Source: Campylobacter lari | GTDB lineage: Bacteria > Campylobacterota > Campylobacteria > Campylobacterales > Campylobacteraceae | NCBI RefSeq assembly: GCF_900638335.1 | Contig: NZ_LR134508.1 | Location: 682,001-746,000, forward strand | Direction of reading: 5' to 3' | DNA: 64,000 nt | Shown here: positions 26,841 through 36,611 of the stretch, piece by piece | Layout: each line of letters starts with the position of its first letter | Numbering within the stretch: position 1 is the stretch's first letter | Notes under the pieces: generated by a model | Told to the model about the DNA's origin: nothing | Seen by the model: only the letters and a program-made list of their open reading frames with translations | Databases searched by the model: none | Made by a program: the position numbers and the translations under genes

Positions 26841-28093
26841 AAAAAAAAATATATTTTAAAACTTTTGGCTGTAGAACCAATATTTATGATACGCAATTAT
26901 TAAAAACTTATATTAAAGATCATGATATCACGCAAAATGAGCAAGAAGCTGATGTGATAGTAATAAATTCTTGCACCGTTACAAATGGTGCTGATAGTGG
27001 GCTTAGAAGTTATATTAATGGTGTAAGGAAAAATGGAGTTAAGGTTATACTTACAGGCTGTGGTGCTGTAAGCAAGGGAAAGGATTTTTTTGATAAAAAA
27101 GAAATTTTTGGAGTTTTAGGAGCTTCTAATAAAGATAAAATCAATGAGCTAATCTCACAAGATAAAGCTTTTTATGAGCTTGGAAATTTACGCTTTATTG
27201 ATACAAAAATTGTAAGTAATTATGAAAATCACACTAAAGCTTTTGTGAAAATTCAAGAAGGATGTGACTTTGCTTGTAGTTATTGTATAATCCCAAGTGT
27301 TAGGGGTAAATCAAGAAGTATGCCAAGTGAAGAAATAATAAAACAAATCAAACTTTTAGCTCAAAATGGTTATAGTGAAGTAGTTTTAACAGGTACTAAT
27401 ATAGGAAGTTATGGTTTAAAAGATAAAACTACACTTGGAAAATTATTACAAGAAATAGGTAAAGTTAATGGTATAAAAAGAGTAAGGCTTGGGAGTTTAG
27501 AGCCTGCTCAAATTGATGAGAGTTTTAAAGAAATTTTAGATGAGCCTTGGCTTGAAAAGCATTTGCATATTGCCCTGCAACACACTCATGAAAAAATGCT
27601 ACGTATAATGCGCAGAAGATCACATACGCAAAATGATTTAGCGTTGTTTAATGAGTTAAGTCAAAAAGGTTTTGCTTTAGGGACAGACTTTATCGTAGCA
27701 CACCCTGGAGAAAGTGAATTAATATGGCAAGAAGCTTTGGAAAATTTCAAGCAATTTAAACTCACGCATATTCATGCTTTTATTTTTTCACCACGCGATG
27801 GAACACATTCTGCTTCTATGGGTGAGCGAATTAATGGTGAAATAGCCAAAGAAAGATTAAATATTTTAAAAGATATAGTCGCGCAAAATAATTATGAGTT
27901 TAGAAAAAATCAAAAAAATACTTTGGAAATTTTAGTAGAAAGTAAAAAAGACGGTTTTTATGAAGGCTATGATCAATTTTTTAATAAAATCAAAATTACA
28001 AGCAAAGAAGATATTGCTAAACAATGGATAAGTATTGAAAAATATGAATGTAAAGAAGATTGTAATTATGTAAGGTTAGAGGATGAAAAATAA
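26837..28093 (+). CDS. mtaB: tRNA N6-threonylcarbamoyladenosine methylthiotransferase MtaB
   Basis: Radical-SAM enzyme that adds a methylthio group to t6A37 of tRNAs reading ANN codons. The 418 residues show the UPF0004 domain cysteines (FGCRTN, INSCTVTN, TGCGAV), the radical-SAM CxxxCxxC in EGCDFACSYCIIP, and a C-terminal TRAM-like region. Choice of MtaB over MiaB rests on the FGCRTN start and length. The start codon is TTG at 26837-26839, overlapping the mscS stop, and is followed at once by ten A residues. It overlaps the FtsH-like gene by eleven bases. Confidence 0.87.
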   Translation: MKKKIYFKTFGCRTNIYDTQLLKTYIKDHDITQNEQEADVIVINSCTVTNGADSGLRSYINGVRKNGVKVILTGCGAVSKGKDFFDKKEIFGVLGASNKDKINELISQDKAFYELGNLRFIDTKIVSNYENHTKAFVKIQEGCDFACSYCIIPSVRGKSRSMPSEEIIKQIKLLAQNGYSEVVLTGTNIGSYGLKDKTTLGKLLQEIGKVNGIKRVRLGSLEPAQIDESFKEILDEPWLEKHLHIALQHTHEKMLRIMRRRSHTQNDLALFNELSQKGFALGTDFIVAHPGESELIWQEALENFKQFKLTHIHAFIFSPRDGTHSASMGERINGEIAKERLNILKDIVAQNNYEFRKNQKNTLEILVESKKDGFYEGYDQFFNKIKITSKEDIAKQWISIEKYECKEDCNYVRLEDEK

Positions 28094-29681
28094 AAAGATT
28101 ATCTTAGCTTCATTTTTATTGCTTTGTGTTTTTGTAATAGTTGCGTTTATAAAAAATCAACCTGATTATATTAGCAAGGCTGCTTATGAAGAGCTTTTAG
28201 AACAAAATTTAATTCAAAAAGCCATAGTGGAAAATAATGAAATATTATTAAAAAGCAAAGAAGGAAATTTTTTAATTGCTAAAGATGTAGTTGATTTAAA
28301 TGCTTTATGGCAAAAAATTCCTTTAGAATATGCTAAAGATTATAATTTAAGCGAGTTTTTTTTGATATTTATTTTACTTGCTTTTCTTATAAGTTTTTTA
28401 CTCTTTCTTAATAAAAAAAATAAAGATAGGCAAAATTTACTTTCTTTAGAAAAAAATATTTTAGAAAAAAATGAACAAAATAACACTATACAAGATGTAG
28501 TAAGTGAAGTTAAATTTAAAGATGTAGCTGGGGTTGATGAGGCTAAGGTAGAGCTTTTGGAAATCGTTGATTTTTTAAAAAATCCACAAAAATATAAAGA
28601 TTTTGGCGTAAAAATGCCAAAAGGAGTTTTGCTAGTAGGGCCTCCTGGAGTGGGAAAAACTTTGATAGCAAAAGCTGTAGCAGGCGAGGCTGGAGTGCCA
28701 TTTTTTTATCAAAGTGGAGCTAGTTTTGTAGAAATTTATGTAGGTATGGGTGCAAAAAGAGTTAGAGAGCTTTTTTTAAAAGCTAAATCAAAAGCTCCAA
28801 GTATTATTTTTATAGATGAAATTGACGCAGTTGGTAAAAGCAGGGGGGATTTTTCTAATGTAGAAAGAGATAATACTCTAAATCAACTTTTAACTCAAAT
28901 GGATGGATTTGAAGATAATAGCGGGGTTATAGTAATGGCTGCTACAAATAAAATCGATCTTATGGATAATGCGTTATTAAGATCAGGGCGCTTTGATAGA
29001 AGAATTTTTATATCTTTGCCTGATTTTAAAGATAGAATACATATTTTACAAAATTATATGAAAGAAAAAAAATCTAATGTAGATTTAGAAAAAATTTCAA
29101 AAGTTAGTGTGGGTTTTAGTGGAGCTGCTTTAGAGACTTTAGTTAATGAAGCGGCCATTAATGCTATAAGAAGAAAATCAGATCTAATAGAAGAAAATGA
29201 TTTTTTTGCAGTGCTTAATAAGGTTTTAATGGGTAAAAAAAAGATTTTCTCTCTAAGCGATAAGGAAAGAAAAATTCAAGCCACATACCAAGCAGCTAAA
29301 GCTTTGTGTGCTTTTTATTTTGATGTTAAATTTGAAAAAATTACCTTGATAGAAGATAGATTTAAAGAATATGAAAATACTATCAAATCAAAATCAGAAT
29401 TATTAAATAAAATAAAAGTTTTTCTAGCAGGTTCGGTTTCCATGGAGCTTATTTTTAATGAAAGCTATACTAATGCACAAAGTGATCTTTTGAAGGTTAA
29501 AGAATTGCTTACTTTCATGGAAACTTTTGCTATGGCAAATGAGGGTTTATTGCAAGAGCAAAAGCAAGAAGTGAAAGAATTTTTAGAATTAATGAAAGAA
29601 AAAGTAGTGAGATTAGCTAACATTCTTTTAGAAAATGAAAAAATAGAAAAACAAGATGTAGAAAAAATCATAATGGAGTAA
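28083..29681 (+). CDS. FtsH-like AAA ATPase without the zinc-protease motif
   Basis: A 532-residue inner-membrane protein with two membrane segments (about 5-24 and 92-111) and an intact AAA module: FKDVAGVDEAKVEL, Walker A GPPGVGKT at about 186-193, Walker B IIFIDEIDAVG, and the second region of homology ALLRSGRFDRRIF. Where FtsH has HEAGH, this protein reads YQAAKALCA (about residues 401-409), so the zinc ligands and catalytic glutamate are missing. The C-terminal domain is also about 100 residues shorter than in FtsH. It may be an unfoldase or chaperone rather than a protease. Helicobacter has a comparable gene after mtaB. Confidence 0.86.
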   Translation: MKNKKIILASFLLLCVFVIVAFIKNQPDYISKAAYEELLEQNLIQKAIVENNEILLKSKEGNFLIAKDVVDLNALWQKIPLEYAKDYNLSEFFLIFILLAFLISFLLFLNKKNKDRQNLLSLEKNILEKNEQNNTIQDVVSEVKFKDVAGVDEAKVELLEIVDFLKNPQKYKDFGVKMPKGVLLVGPPGVGKTLIAKAVAGEAGVPFFYQSGASFVEIYVGMGAKRVRELFLKAKSKAPSIIFIDEIDAVGKSRGDFSNVERDNTLNQLLTQMDGFEDNSGVIVMAATNKIDLMDNALLRSGRFDRRIFISLPDFKDRIHILQNYMKEKKSNVDLEKISKVSVGFSGAALETLVNEAAINAIRRKSDLIEENDFFAVLNKVLMGKKKIFSLSDKERKIQATYQAAKALCAFYFDVKFEKITLIEDRFKEYENTIKSKSELLNKIKVFLAGSVSMELIFNESYTNAQSDLLKVKELLTFMETFAMANEGLLQEQKQEVKEFLELMKEKVVRLANILLENEKIEKQDVEKIIME

Positions 29682-29683
29682 AA

Positions 29684-30211
29684 ATGGTAAAAATAGGAAT
29701 TTTAGTACTTTCAGATAGAGCAAGTAGTGGAGTTTATGAAGATAAATCTGGAGTAGAGATAGAAAAAATTTTAGATTCTTATATAAAAAATGAAAAAAGT
29801 TTTTATTATGAGCTAATTCCTGATGAGTATGATTTAATCATAGAAAAATTAGCTTATTTGGCTGATGAAGTAAAATGTGATTTGATTTTTACTACAGGGG
29901 GTACAGGGCCTGCTTTGCGTGATGTGACACCAGAAGCAACACAAGCAGTGTGTGATAAAATGCTTCCAGGTTTTGGGGAGTTAATGCGTGCAAAAAGCTT
30001 AGAATATGTACCAACGGCTATACTTTCAAGACAAAGTGCAGGTATAAAAGGAAAATCATTAATTATTAACTTACCGGGTAATCCAAAAGCTATAAGAGAA
30101 TGTATTGAGCCTATATTTCCTGCTATTCCTTATTGTGTGGATTTAATAGGTGGAGCTTATATTGAAAATAATGAAGAAGTAATTTCTGTATTTAGACCAA
30201 AGAAAAAGTAA
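29684..30211 (+). CDS. mogA: Molybdopterin adenylyltransferase (MogA type)
   Basis: Adenylates molybdopterin before metal insertion in molybdenum cofactor synthesis. The 175 residues contain LVLSDRASSGVYEDKSG at the start, TTGGTGPALRDVTPEAT around residues 73-89, and LIINLPGNPKAIRECIEPIFPAIPYCVDL. MoaB is a close relative, but the length and the RDVTPEAT sequence suit MogA. It is the last gene of the operon, followed by a two-way terminator. The window also has mobB and moeA. Confidence 0.85.
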   Translation: MVKIGILVLSDRASSGVYEDKSGVEIEKILDSYIKNEKSFYYELIPDEYDLIIEKLAYLADEVKCDLIFTTGGTGPALRDVTPEATQAVCDKMLPGFGELMRAKSLEYVPTAILSRQSAGIKGKSLIINLPGNPKAIRECIEPIFPAIPYCVDLIGGAYIENNEEVISVFRPKKK

Positions 30212-30230
30212 GTCTAGTTAGACTTACTTT
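30205..30230. terminator. Bidirectional terminator between mogA and the rhodanese genes
   Basis: A perfect 11-bp stem (30205-30215 AAAGTAAGTCT with 30220-30230) and AGTT loop overlaps the stop codons of both convergent genes. Short A/T runs flank it on both sides, so it can serve either strand. Confidence 0.7.
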
Positions 30231-30598
30231 GAGGTTTTATAACCTTGTGATAAAAGCGCGTTCATACCACCTTTTAAATTGGTAACTTCTACGCCATTTT
30301 GATCTAGTAAAGCAGAAGCTTTAGCACTTCTTGAACCACTTCTGCAAACTATAGCGATAGGTTTGTCACTTGAAATCTTTTTAACTTCTTCAACGAAATT
30401 TTCATTTAAGCTACCATCTTCATTGTAAAAGCTAATTTTAATGGCATTTTTTATAGTACCAGTTTGCGCCCATTCGCTAGGTTTTCTAACATCAATTATT
30501 TGATAATTTTCCAAAACATCCGCATCAATATCGATATTTTTAACTTCTGCTAAAACAAAACTAGCACAAAGTGCTAAAGATAAAAATATTTTTTTCAT
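30224..30598 (-). CDS. Periplasmic single-domain rhodanese
   Basis: A rhodanese-like domain exported by a signal peptide (KKIFLSLALCASFVLAEV, cleavage near residue 18). The active-site loop is CRSGSRS, with the catalytic cysteine kept, so sulphur transfer or redox activity is possible. A TTG at 30604 is in frame, but the ATG at 30596-30598 begins a normal signal peptide. It follows a cytoplasmic paralogue whose C-terminal half (GGM.ALLSQGY) is very similar. Confidence 0.82.
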   Translation of the reverse strand: MKKIFLSLALCASFVLAEVKNIDIDADVLENYQIIDVRKPSEWAQTGTIKNAIKISFYNEDGSLNENFVEEVKKISSDKPIAIVCRSGSRSAKASALLDQNGVEVTNLKGGMNALLSQGYKTSK

Positions 30599-30600
30599 AA

Positions 30601-30936
30601 TCAATTTTCCTTTTTTATGGCTTCATAACCTTGTGATAAAAGCGCTACCATGCCACCATCTAAATTAGTACATTCTATACCTAGAGCATCTTCTATCATC
30701 ATAGCAGTGTGTTTGCTTCTTGAGCCTGTAGCACATACAAAGGCTATGTTTTTATTTTGATAATCTACTTTTTCCTTAAACTCTTGGATGAAATTTTCAT
30801 TCATAAAGCCATTATCATCGCAAAGCGCGATGAGTATAGCTTCTTTTATAACCCCGCTTTTCCATTCGCCCGGAGTTCTTACATCTACAATGCAAAATTC
30901 GTGTAAAATATCTTTAGAAATAGCTATATTTTTCAT
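30601..30936 (-). CDS. Cytoplasmic single-domain rhodanese
   Basis: A 111-residue rhodanese domain without a signal peptide. It has [12 protein letters not shown] (the CDC25-like first motif) and an active-site loop CATGSRS with the catalytic cysteine. Its sequence parallels the exported rhodanese next to it, suggesting tandem duplication with one copy retargeted. It overlaps htpG by four bases at its start. Confidence 0.83.
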   Translation of the reverse strand: MKNIAISKDILHEFCIVDVRTPGEWKSGVIKEAILIALCDDNGFMNENFIQEFKEKVDYQNKNIAFVCATGSRSKHTAMMIEDALGIECTNLDGGMVALLSQGYEAIKKEN

Positions 30937-32762
30937 TTTTCTAAAGCCTTGGAAACGATTTTGCTTAAAGCATTGTTAAATTCACTAGGGTTATCTATAC
31001 CCATACCTTCGCTAAGTTTAGCCATATTTAGAAGAATATGTGCCATTTCATTAGCTAAGGTATCATTTTCTTTTAAGGCTTTTAAAATTTCATGATTAGG
31101 ATTAATTTCAAGTATAGGTTTAACTTGCTGTTCTTGCCCCATTTGTTTAAGAATTTGCTGCATAGCAAAATCAGGTTTATTTTGATCATAAACAATACAA
31201 CTTGGACTATTTGAAAGTCTTTGACTAAGTTTTACCTCTTCAACTTCATCTTTTAAAACTTCTTTTATTTTGATGAGTAAGCTTGCAAATTCAGCCTTTT
31301 GTTCTTCGCTAGTTTCTTCACTGGCTAGATGGTTAATAGCGCTAAATTTTAAGCCTTCAAATTCATTCATCATAGGCATAACTATGGTATCAATTTCTTC
31401 ATCAAGTAATAAAACATTGATATTTTTTTGTTTATAGCTTTCAAGAAGTGGAGAATTTCTTAAAAGTTTTTCATTTTTTCCACTAATATAAAAAATTTCA
31501 TTTTGACCTTCAGCTAGGTTTTGTTTGTACTCTTCAAGATCAATTAATTCTTCTTTGTTTGAGTTTTTAAAGTATAAAAGCTTAGCTATAGCGTCTTTAT
31601 TTTCGCCAAAACCATATAAACCTTCTTTTAAAACTTTTCCAAAATTCTCATGGAATTTAAGATAGTTTTCTTTATCTTTTTCTTTGAATTTTTTAAGTTC
31701 TGCTAAGATTTTTTTAACACTTGCTTCTTGAACGCTTTTTAAGATTTTATTTTCTTGCAAGATTTCACGACTTACATTAAGTGGTAAATCTTCTACATCA
31801 ATAATCCCGCGTACAAATCTTAAATAAGTTGGCAATAATTCTTTATCATCATCGCTTATAAAAACTCTTTTTACATAAAGTTTTAAACCACTTTTATAAT
31901 CTACCCTATACAAATCAAATGGAGCTTGTGCAGGTATAAAGAATAAAGAATTATACTCTATAGAACCTTCAGCTTTTGTGTGGATATAAAGCATAGGTTT
32001 GTTTGAGTCATGAAAGTTTTGCTCATAAAATCTTTCATAATCCTCAGCTTTTAAGCTTGCTTTATTTTGTCTCCATAAAGCACTTGCTGTATTAATTTGA
32101 GTGTTTTTTAATTCTTTTTTAGGTTCTTTTTCGCCTTCTTCTAATGGTAAATACTCTTCTTTTTCCATAAAAATAGGAAATTGTATGTGATTTGAGTATT
32201 TTTCTACTATGCTTTCAATGCGGTATGAGTTTAAAAACTCTTCATCTTTTAAATGCAAGGTTATACAAGTGCCTTGTTCATCTTTATTTGCATCTTCTAT
32301 TTCATAACCACTTGCATCAGAAGTCCAAAGATAAGCTTTATCATCTAATGCCTTTTTGCTTAAAACTTCTATTTTAGAAGCTACCATAAAAGCAGAGTAA
32401 AAGCCTACACCAAATTGTCCTATAAGTTGAGAGTCTTTTTTGGCATCACCACTTAAATTTTCTAAAAAGCTTTTTGTACCACTTTTGGCAATGGTTCCAA
32501 GATGATTGATCAAATCTTCTTTATTCATACCTATACCATTATCACTTATGGTAAGGGTTTTTGCTTCTTGATTGAAGTTGATTTGAATTTTTGGTTCAAA
32601 TTTTAAATTTTTATAAGCATCATCACTCACGCTTAAATAACTAAGCTTATCAAGTGCGTCACTTGCGTTAGAAATAAGCTCTCTTAAAAAAATTTCTTTG
32701 TTTGAATACAAAGAATGAATCATAAGTTGTAAAAGTTGATTAACTTCAGTTTGAAATTGCAT
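30933..32762 (-). CDS. htpG: Hsp90 chaperone HtpG
   Basis: ATP-dependent cytosolic chaperone, 609 residues. The N-terminal GHKL ATPase has [41 protein letters not shown] and [14 protein letters not shown], all standard. The middle domain ([19 protein letters not shown]) and C-terminal dimerisation domain follow. AAGGAG precedes the ATG by the usual distance. It is near the end of the long ctp-pur-plsC-crcB operon, so purine genes and a chaperone may share transcription. Confidence 0.97.
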   Translation of the reverse strand: MQFQTEVNQLLQLMIHSLYSNKEIFLRELISNASDALDKLSYLSVSDDAYKNLKFEPKIQINFNQEAKTLTISDNGIGMNKEDLINHLGTIAKSGTKSFLENLSGDAKKDSQLIGQFGVGFYSAFMVASKIEVLSKKALDDKAYLWTSDASGYEIEDANKDEQGTCITLHLKDEEFLNSYRIESIVEKYSNHIQFPIFMEKEEYLPLEEGEKEPKKELKNTQINTASALWRQNKASLKAEDYERFYEQNFHDSNKPMLYIHTKAEGSIEYNSLFFIPAQAPFDLYRVDYKSGLKLYVKRVFISDDDKELLPTYLRFVRGIIDVEDLPLNVSREILQENKILKSVQEASVKKILAELKKFKEKDKENYLKFHENFGKVLKEGLYGFGENKDAIAKLLYFKNSNKEELIDLEEYKQNLAEGQNEIFYISGKNEKLLRNSPLLESYKQKNINVLLLDEEIDTIVMPMMNEFEGLKFSAINHLASEETSEEQKAEFASLLIKIKEVLKDEVEEVKLSQRLSNSPSCIVYDQNKPDFAMQQILKQMGQEQQVKPILEINPNHEILKALKENDTLANEMAHILLNMAKLSEGMGIDNPSEFNNALSKIVSKALEK

Positions 32763-32773
32763 TTATATCTCCT

Positions 32774-33142
32774 TTATTTAAAAATTAAAAAACCAATCCA
32801 CACTGCCAAAAGACAAAGGATAACATTCAAAATAATATTTAGAAAAAAGTGAAAATAATCGTCACTTTGCAAAAATAGCAAATTTTCATAAGAAAAAGTT
32901 GAAAAAGTCGTAAAAGCACTTAAAAAACCCGTACTAATTAAACTTTTAGTAAAAATATGCACACCTTTAGAGTTTGCATAAGAAAAAAACAAGCCCATTA
33001 AAAAAGAACCTATAATATTGACAAGTAAAGTGCCATAGGGAAAATCATGCGGAATGATTTTATTAAAAAAGCTACTAGTAAGCATTCTGGATATGGCTCC
33101 TAAAAAGCCACCAAAACCTACAGCTAAAATCGTGCTAATCAA
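32774..33142 (-). CDS. crcB: Fluoride channel CrcB/Fluc
   Basis: Four-helix membrane protein of 122 residues that exports fluoride as a dual-topology dimer. Signatures GGFLGAISRM near the start, YGTLLVNIIGSFLMG with the conserved Asn, and STGFLSAFTTFSTFSYE (the sodium and fluoride track) are all present. The start appears to be TTG at 33140-33142, overlapping the plsC stop, with GAAAGG upstream. No fluoride riboswitch is visible. Confidence 0.92.
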   Translation of the reverse strand: MISTILAVGFGGFLGAISRMLTSSFFNKIIPHDFPYGTLLVNIIGSFLMGLFFSYANSKGVHIFTKSLISTGFLSAFTTFSTFSYENLLFLQSDDYFHFFLNIILNVILCLLAVWIGFLIFK

Positions 33143-33828
33143 GCTTGCGACCTTTCATTATCTAAAATTGCTTGCATTTTTTCTCTAGTTTGTTCAAGCC
33201 AGTCATCTTTACTTATATCAACAAGATCAAGAAATACTACTTTTAAAATACCGCTATTTGCACTAAATTTTTGTGTATCTAAAATTTTAGCTGAATCAAC
33301 AATTACCACAGGTTGGACTTTTAGATTAAGCTTTTCACTTAAAATTTTAGCTCCGACTTTAAATTTTAAAAGCTTTTGAGTTTTAGACCTTGTGCCTTCT
33401 GGAAAAATAGCTAAAACTCTACCTTCTTTTAATCTTTCTTTGGCTTCTTTTAAAAGTTTTACTAGACCTTTTGGGCTTCTATCTATACAAATAATTTTAG
33501 GTTTTTTAATCAAAGTTTTAAAAATAGGGAGTTCACCTAATTCTTTTTTAGCTATCCAAGATATGTTCCTTGGGTATAAATCCTCTAAAACAACTATGTC
33601 TAGCAAGCTTTGGTGATTGATTAAAAGTAAATTAGCTTGAGGATGTATAGAACCTTGGGTTTGAATTTTATAATTTATTATATATTTTTGTAATTTTGAC
33701 CATATTTTTCTGATTTTCCAAATTTTTTCTTGTGATTGTAATAATAAAAAAGCAATACATAAAAATATAATAGATAAAATAAATTCAATCCAAAATATTA
33801 AAGCTTTAAATCTTTGATAAATCTTCAC
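33139..33828 (-). CDS. plsC: 1-Acyl-sn-glycerol-3-phosphate acyltransferase
   Basis: Membrane-bound enzyme making phosphatidic acid. The 229-residue protein has one N-terminal transmembrane helix (about 10-30), the catalytic NHQSLLD (the NHxxxxD motif, about 71-77), KTLIKKPKIICIDR, and the FPEGTRSK motif. It starts with GTG at 33826-33828 inside the end of the upstream gene and overlaps crcB. Confidence 0.92.
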   Translation of the reverse strand: MKIYQRFKALIFWIEFILSIIFLCIAFLLLQSQEKIWKIRKIWSKLQKYIINYKIQTQGSIHPQANLLLINHQSLLDIVVLEDLYPRNISWIAKKELGELPIFKTLIKKPKIICIDRSPKGLVKLLKEAKERLKEGRVLAIFPEGTRSKTQKLLKFKVGAKILSEKLNLKVQPVVIVDSAKILDTQKFSANSGILKVVFLDLVDISKDDWLEQTREKMQAILDNERSQA

Positions 33829-35011
33829 TTTTTACCCAGCCTATTTTTCCATTATTAAATAAAATCTTTCTATATTCTTCTCTTGAGTCTAGCACTTCTA
33901 CTTCTTGTTTGTATTTTCCAGAATAAAAATGAGTTGAGTTAAGAGTTGGTAAAATTTGCACTTTGCTTTCAGCTTTTAATATGGCTTTATATATGTTATT
34001 TTGAGCTAAAAAACTTGCTATTAGGGCCAAAATTGCTAAACCTAAAGCTACATAGCTTTTCTTAAATACAAACCATAAAGCAAAAATACCACACAAACTC
34101 CACAAAAATACTTGTTTGTAAAAATTAAAATCATTAGTTTTTGGATTTAAATCACTTTGCGTACTTATACTATCTTCTTTAAGTTCTATTTTTAAGGAAA
34201 AATCTTTTAATTCTTTAGAATTTAAATTAAAATAAGAAAAATCAAAACGCGTTTTGCTTTTATCTAAAATAGCATAATAAAACCCACTTTGCTTTTCAAA
34301 ATCACCTTTAATAGCTTCTATACCTTGTTTTTGAATATCTTTTATATTAAAACTTGCTAGATTTGTATTTTCTCCTATAAGTTCTATAAATAAAATTATA
34401 TTATCATTATCAAAATGGCTTGCTTTTACTTGTTTAACTTCTAAATTACTTGCAACTATGTGTGAGTATTTATTAGAAGGAGCGTCGATTTTTTTAAACC
34501 TAATAGGTTTTATAATTAATGATGAGCTTTGAAAAATATGATCATTTCTGCTTAAAGAAACGATAATTTTATTTAAATTAGCATTTAAGCTTTTTGCTTC
34601 AAACCATAATTTTGTATGATATGAATTAGCCTTTTGTTCCCAAATAGGATTAGGATTAATCCAAAGCATATCATCATTTTTTTCAAAGCTCACATTTAGA
34701 TCAAAACTTACATTTGTTGTGGTGATAACCTCAAGATCTATAGCAAAAGCTTCATCTATGAAAGCTTCATCAGTGTATTCTTTTGCGTTTAATACCAAAG
34801 AACCCTGAGGAATAAAATTTTCATCATCGATTTTGCTTTCATAATTACCCTCATCACTTGGAGCGATGTTCTGGTAAATTTGCTTAGCTTGATCGTCTAA
34901 TTGATTGTAATTTTTTTTTAAGGTATTGTAATCTTCAAAAACACTATTTTCTTGAGCATATAAATTAAGTGCTAGTAAAAAAATACAAAAAACTTTGAAG
35001 GTTTTTAGCAA
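33806..35011 (-). CDS. Membrane-anchored periplasmic protein with C-terminal SH3-like domain
   Basis: A 401-residue protein of unknown function. It has a signal peptide (about 1-19, ending YAQ), a large beta-rich periplasmic region (about 50-290) that recalls BatD-type oxygen-tolerance proteins, two hydrophobic helices (about 300-345), and a C-terminal bacterial SH3-like module (VLDSREEYRKILFNNGKIGWVKSEDL). The start is TTG at 35009-35011 with AAGGA upstream. It lies between purQ and plsC, as in C. jejuni. The role is not established; cell-wall binding is suggested by the SH3 end. Confidence 0.75.
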   Translation of the reverse strand: MLKTFKVFCIFLLALNLYAQENSVFEDYNTLKKNYNQLDDQAKQIYQNIAPSDEGNYESKIDDENFIPQGSLVLNAKEYTDEAFIDEAFAIDLEVITTTNVSFDLNVSFEKNDDMLWINPNPIWEQKANSYHTKLWFEAKSLNANLNKIIVSLSRNDHIFQSSSLIIKPIRFKKIDAPSNKYSHIVASNLEVKQVKASHFDNDNIILFIELIGENTNLASFNIKDIQKQGIEAIKGDFEKQSGFYYAILDKSKTRFDFSYFNLNSKELKDFSLKIELKEDSISTQSDLNPKTNDFNFYKQVFLWSLCGIFALWFVFKKSYVALGLAILALIASFLAQNNIYKAILKAESKVQILPTLNSTHFYSGKYKQEVEVLDSREEYRKILFNNGKIGWVKSEDLSKI

Positions 35012-35655
35012 TTTAAAAATCCTTCAAACATTTTAAGTCCTACTTTTGAGCCAAGTATATCATCACACATTCTTTCAGGATGTGGCATAAGTCCAAAGAT
35101 TTTTTTATTTTCATCGCAAATTCCAGCTATATCGCTTAAAGAGCCATTTGGATTCTTGATATATCTTAACAAGATCATATCTTTATCTTCTAGCATTTTA
35201 ATACCATCATCACTATTGAAATAATTTCCTTCTCCATGGGCGATAGGTAATTCTACAATGTCATTTTTTTGGAAATTTTTCAAAAAAGCATTATTGTTTG
35301 ATACTACTTGTAATGCTTGCATTTTAGAAATAAAACTTAAATTATTATTATGTTTCATAGCTCCTTTTAAAAGACCAAGTTCTAATAAAATTTGAAAGCC
35401 ATTGCAAATACCTAGGACATAGCCACCTTTTTGTGTATGTTCTTTAAGTGTTTTCATAGCAGGAGCAAGTTTTGCAATAGCCGCACATCTTAAATAATCT
35501 CCATAAGAAAATCCACCTGGTAAAACAATTAAATCTGCACTAAAATCTTGTCTCTCATGCCAAATAATTTCAGTTTTTACACCTAGTTTTTCAAAAGCAT
35601 AAGCTGTATCAAACTCACAATTAGTTCCAGGAAAACGAATAATGGCTACTTTCAT
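35005..35655 (-). CDS. purQ: Phosphoribosylformylglycinamidine synthase, glutaminase subunit
   Basis: Class-I glutamine amidotransferase that supplies ammonia to PurL in purine synthesis. The 216 residues show FPGTNCEFDTA at the start, the nucleophile cysteine in LGICNGFQILLELGLL (near residue 83), and the catalytic histidine-glutamate in MPHPERM. With purS next door it fits the three-part PurL-PurQ-PurS enzyme; the small PurL lies elsewhere. It overlaps purS by four bases. Confidence 0.96.
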   Translation of the reverse strand: MKVAIIRFPGTNCEFDTAYAFEKLGVKTEIIWHERQDFSADLIVLPGGFSYGDYLRCAAIAKLAPAMKTLKEHTQKGGYVLGICNGFQILLELGLLKGAMKHNNNLSFISKMQALQVVSNNNAFLKNFQKNDIVELPIAHGEGNYFNSDDGIKMLEDKDMILLRYIKNPNGSLSDIAGICDENKKIFGLMPHPERMCDDILGSKVGLKMFEGFLNC

Positions 35656-35888
35656 AATATTATCTCATAATCTTCTATTACTGTATTTGCAAGTAATTCT
35701 TTACACATTAAATCAACTTGTTTTAAAGCTTCTTCTTTATCATCACAAGCCATATCAAAACTAATTTGTTTTGAGGTTTTAACATTTGCTATGTTATTAA
35801 AATCTAAAGAATGCAAAGCCTTTTCTATGGCTTTGCCTTGAGGATCTAAAACCCCATTTTTTAGTGTGATATTTACAATTACTTTCAT
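35652..35888 (-). CDS. purS: Phosphoribosylformylglycinamidine synthase, PurS subunit
   Basis: Small bridging subunit of the FGAM synthase complex. The 78 residues include VIVNITLKNGVLDPQGKAIEKALHSLDF, the standard PurS beginning. The protein links PurQ to small PurL for ammonia channelling. It lies between purC and purQ, eight bases after purC. Confidence 0.93.
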   Translation of the reverse strand: MKVIVNITLKNGVLDPQGKAIEKALHSLDFNNIANVKTSKQISFDMACDDKEEALKQVDLMCKELLANTVIEDYEIIL

Positions 35889-35896
35889 TCTTTTTC

Positions 35897-36610
35897 CTAG
35901 CTTAAAATTCTTTTTAAAACTTCTTCATAGGCCATTTTTACATTACCTAAGTCTTGCCTAAAGCGATCTTTATCTAATTTTTCATTGGTTTTGCTATCCC
36001 AAAATCTACAGCTATCTGGGCTAATTTCATCAGCAAGTATCATATTTCCTTCACTATCAATACCAAATTCTAATTTAAAATCAATCAGTCTTAATCCTTT
36101 AGACTCAAAGAATTTAACCAAGATAGAATTAATATGCCTTGCAGTTTTTTTGATTAATTCTAGATCCTTTTCGCTTTTTACTAGATTTAAAATCAAACAA
36201 TGCTCATCATTGATAATAGGATCACCTAAGTCATCATTTTTGTAACAAAACTCAACTACTGCAAAAGGTAAAATTGTACCTTCTTTAATACCTAATCTTT
36301 TCGTTAAAGATCCAGTAGCTACATTTCTAGTAATAACTTCAATAGGTATAATATTACATTTTTTAACAATTTGTTCTTTATCGCTGATAGTTTCTACTAG
36401 ATGTGTTTTGATACCTTCTTTTTCTAAAAGATGAAAAATTTCAGTACTAATTTTACAATTTAATGCGCCTTTTCCTGCTTCATTACCTTTTTTTTCTGCA
36501 TTAAAAGCAGTTAAATCATCTTTAAATTCTGTGATGAGTAAATTATCATCATCAGTTTTAAACATTTTTTTACCCTTTCCCTCATATAAAAGATCCAGTT
36601 TTGTTGTCAT
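35897..36610 (-). CDS. purC: SAICAR synthetase
   Basis: Joins CAIR and aspartate in purine biosynthesis with ATP. The 237 residues contain [34 protein letters not shown] and the C-terminal [14 protein letters not shown], all normal for bacterial PurC. It follows the ctp protease gene by one base. Confidence 0.96.
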   Translation of the reverse strand: MTTKLDLLYEGKGKKMFKTDDDNLLITEFKDDLTAFNAEKKGNEAGKGALNCKISTEIFHLLEKEGIKTHLVETISDKEQIVKKCNIIPIEVITRNVATGSLTKRLGIKEGTILPFAVVEFCYKNDDLGDPIINDEHCLILNLVKSEKDLELIKKTARHINSILVKFFESKGLRLIDFKLEFGIDSEGNMILADEISPDSCRFWDSKTNEKLDKDRFRQDLGNVKMAYEEVLKRILS

Positions 36611-36611
36611 T

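Noticed and set aside
28083-29681. Annotation as the essential FtsH protease
   Set aside because: HEXXH is missing and the C-terminal domain is short; the true ftsH must lie elsewhere.
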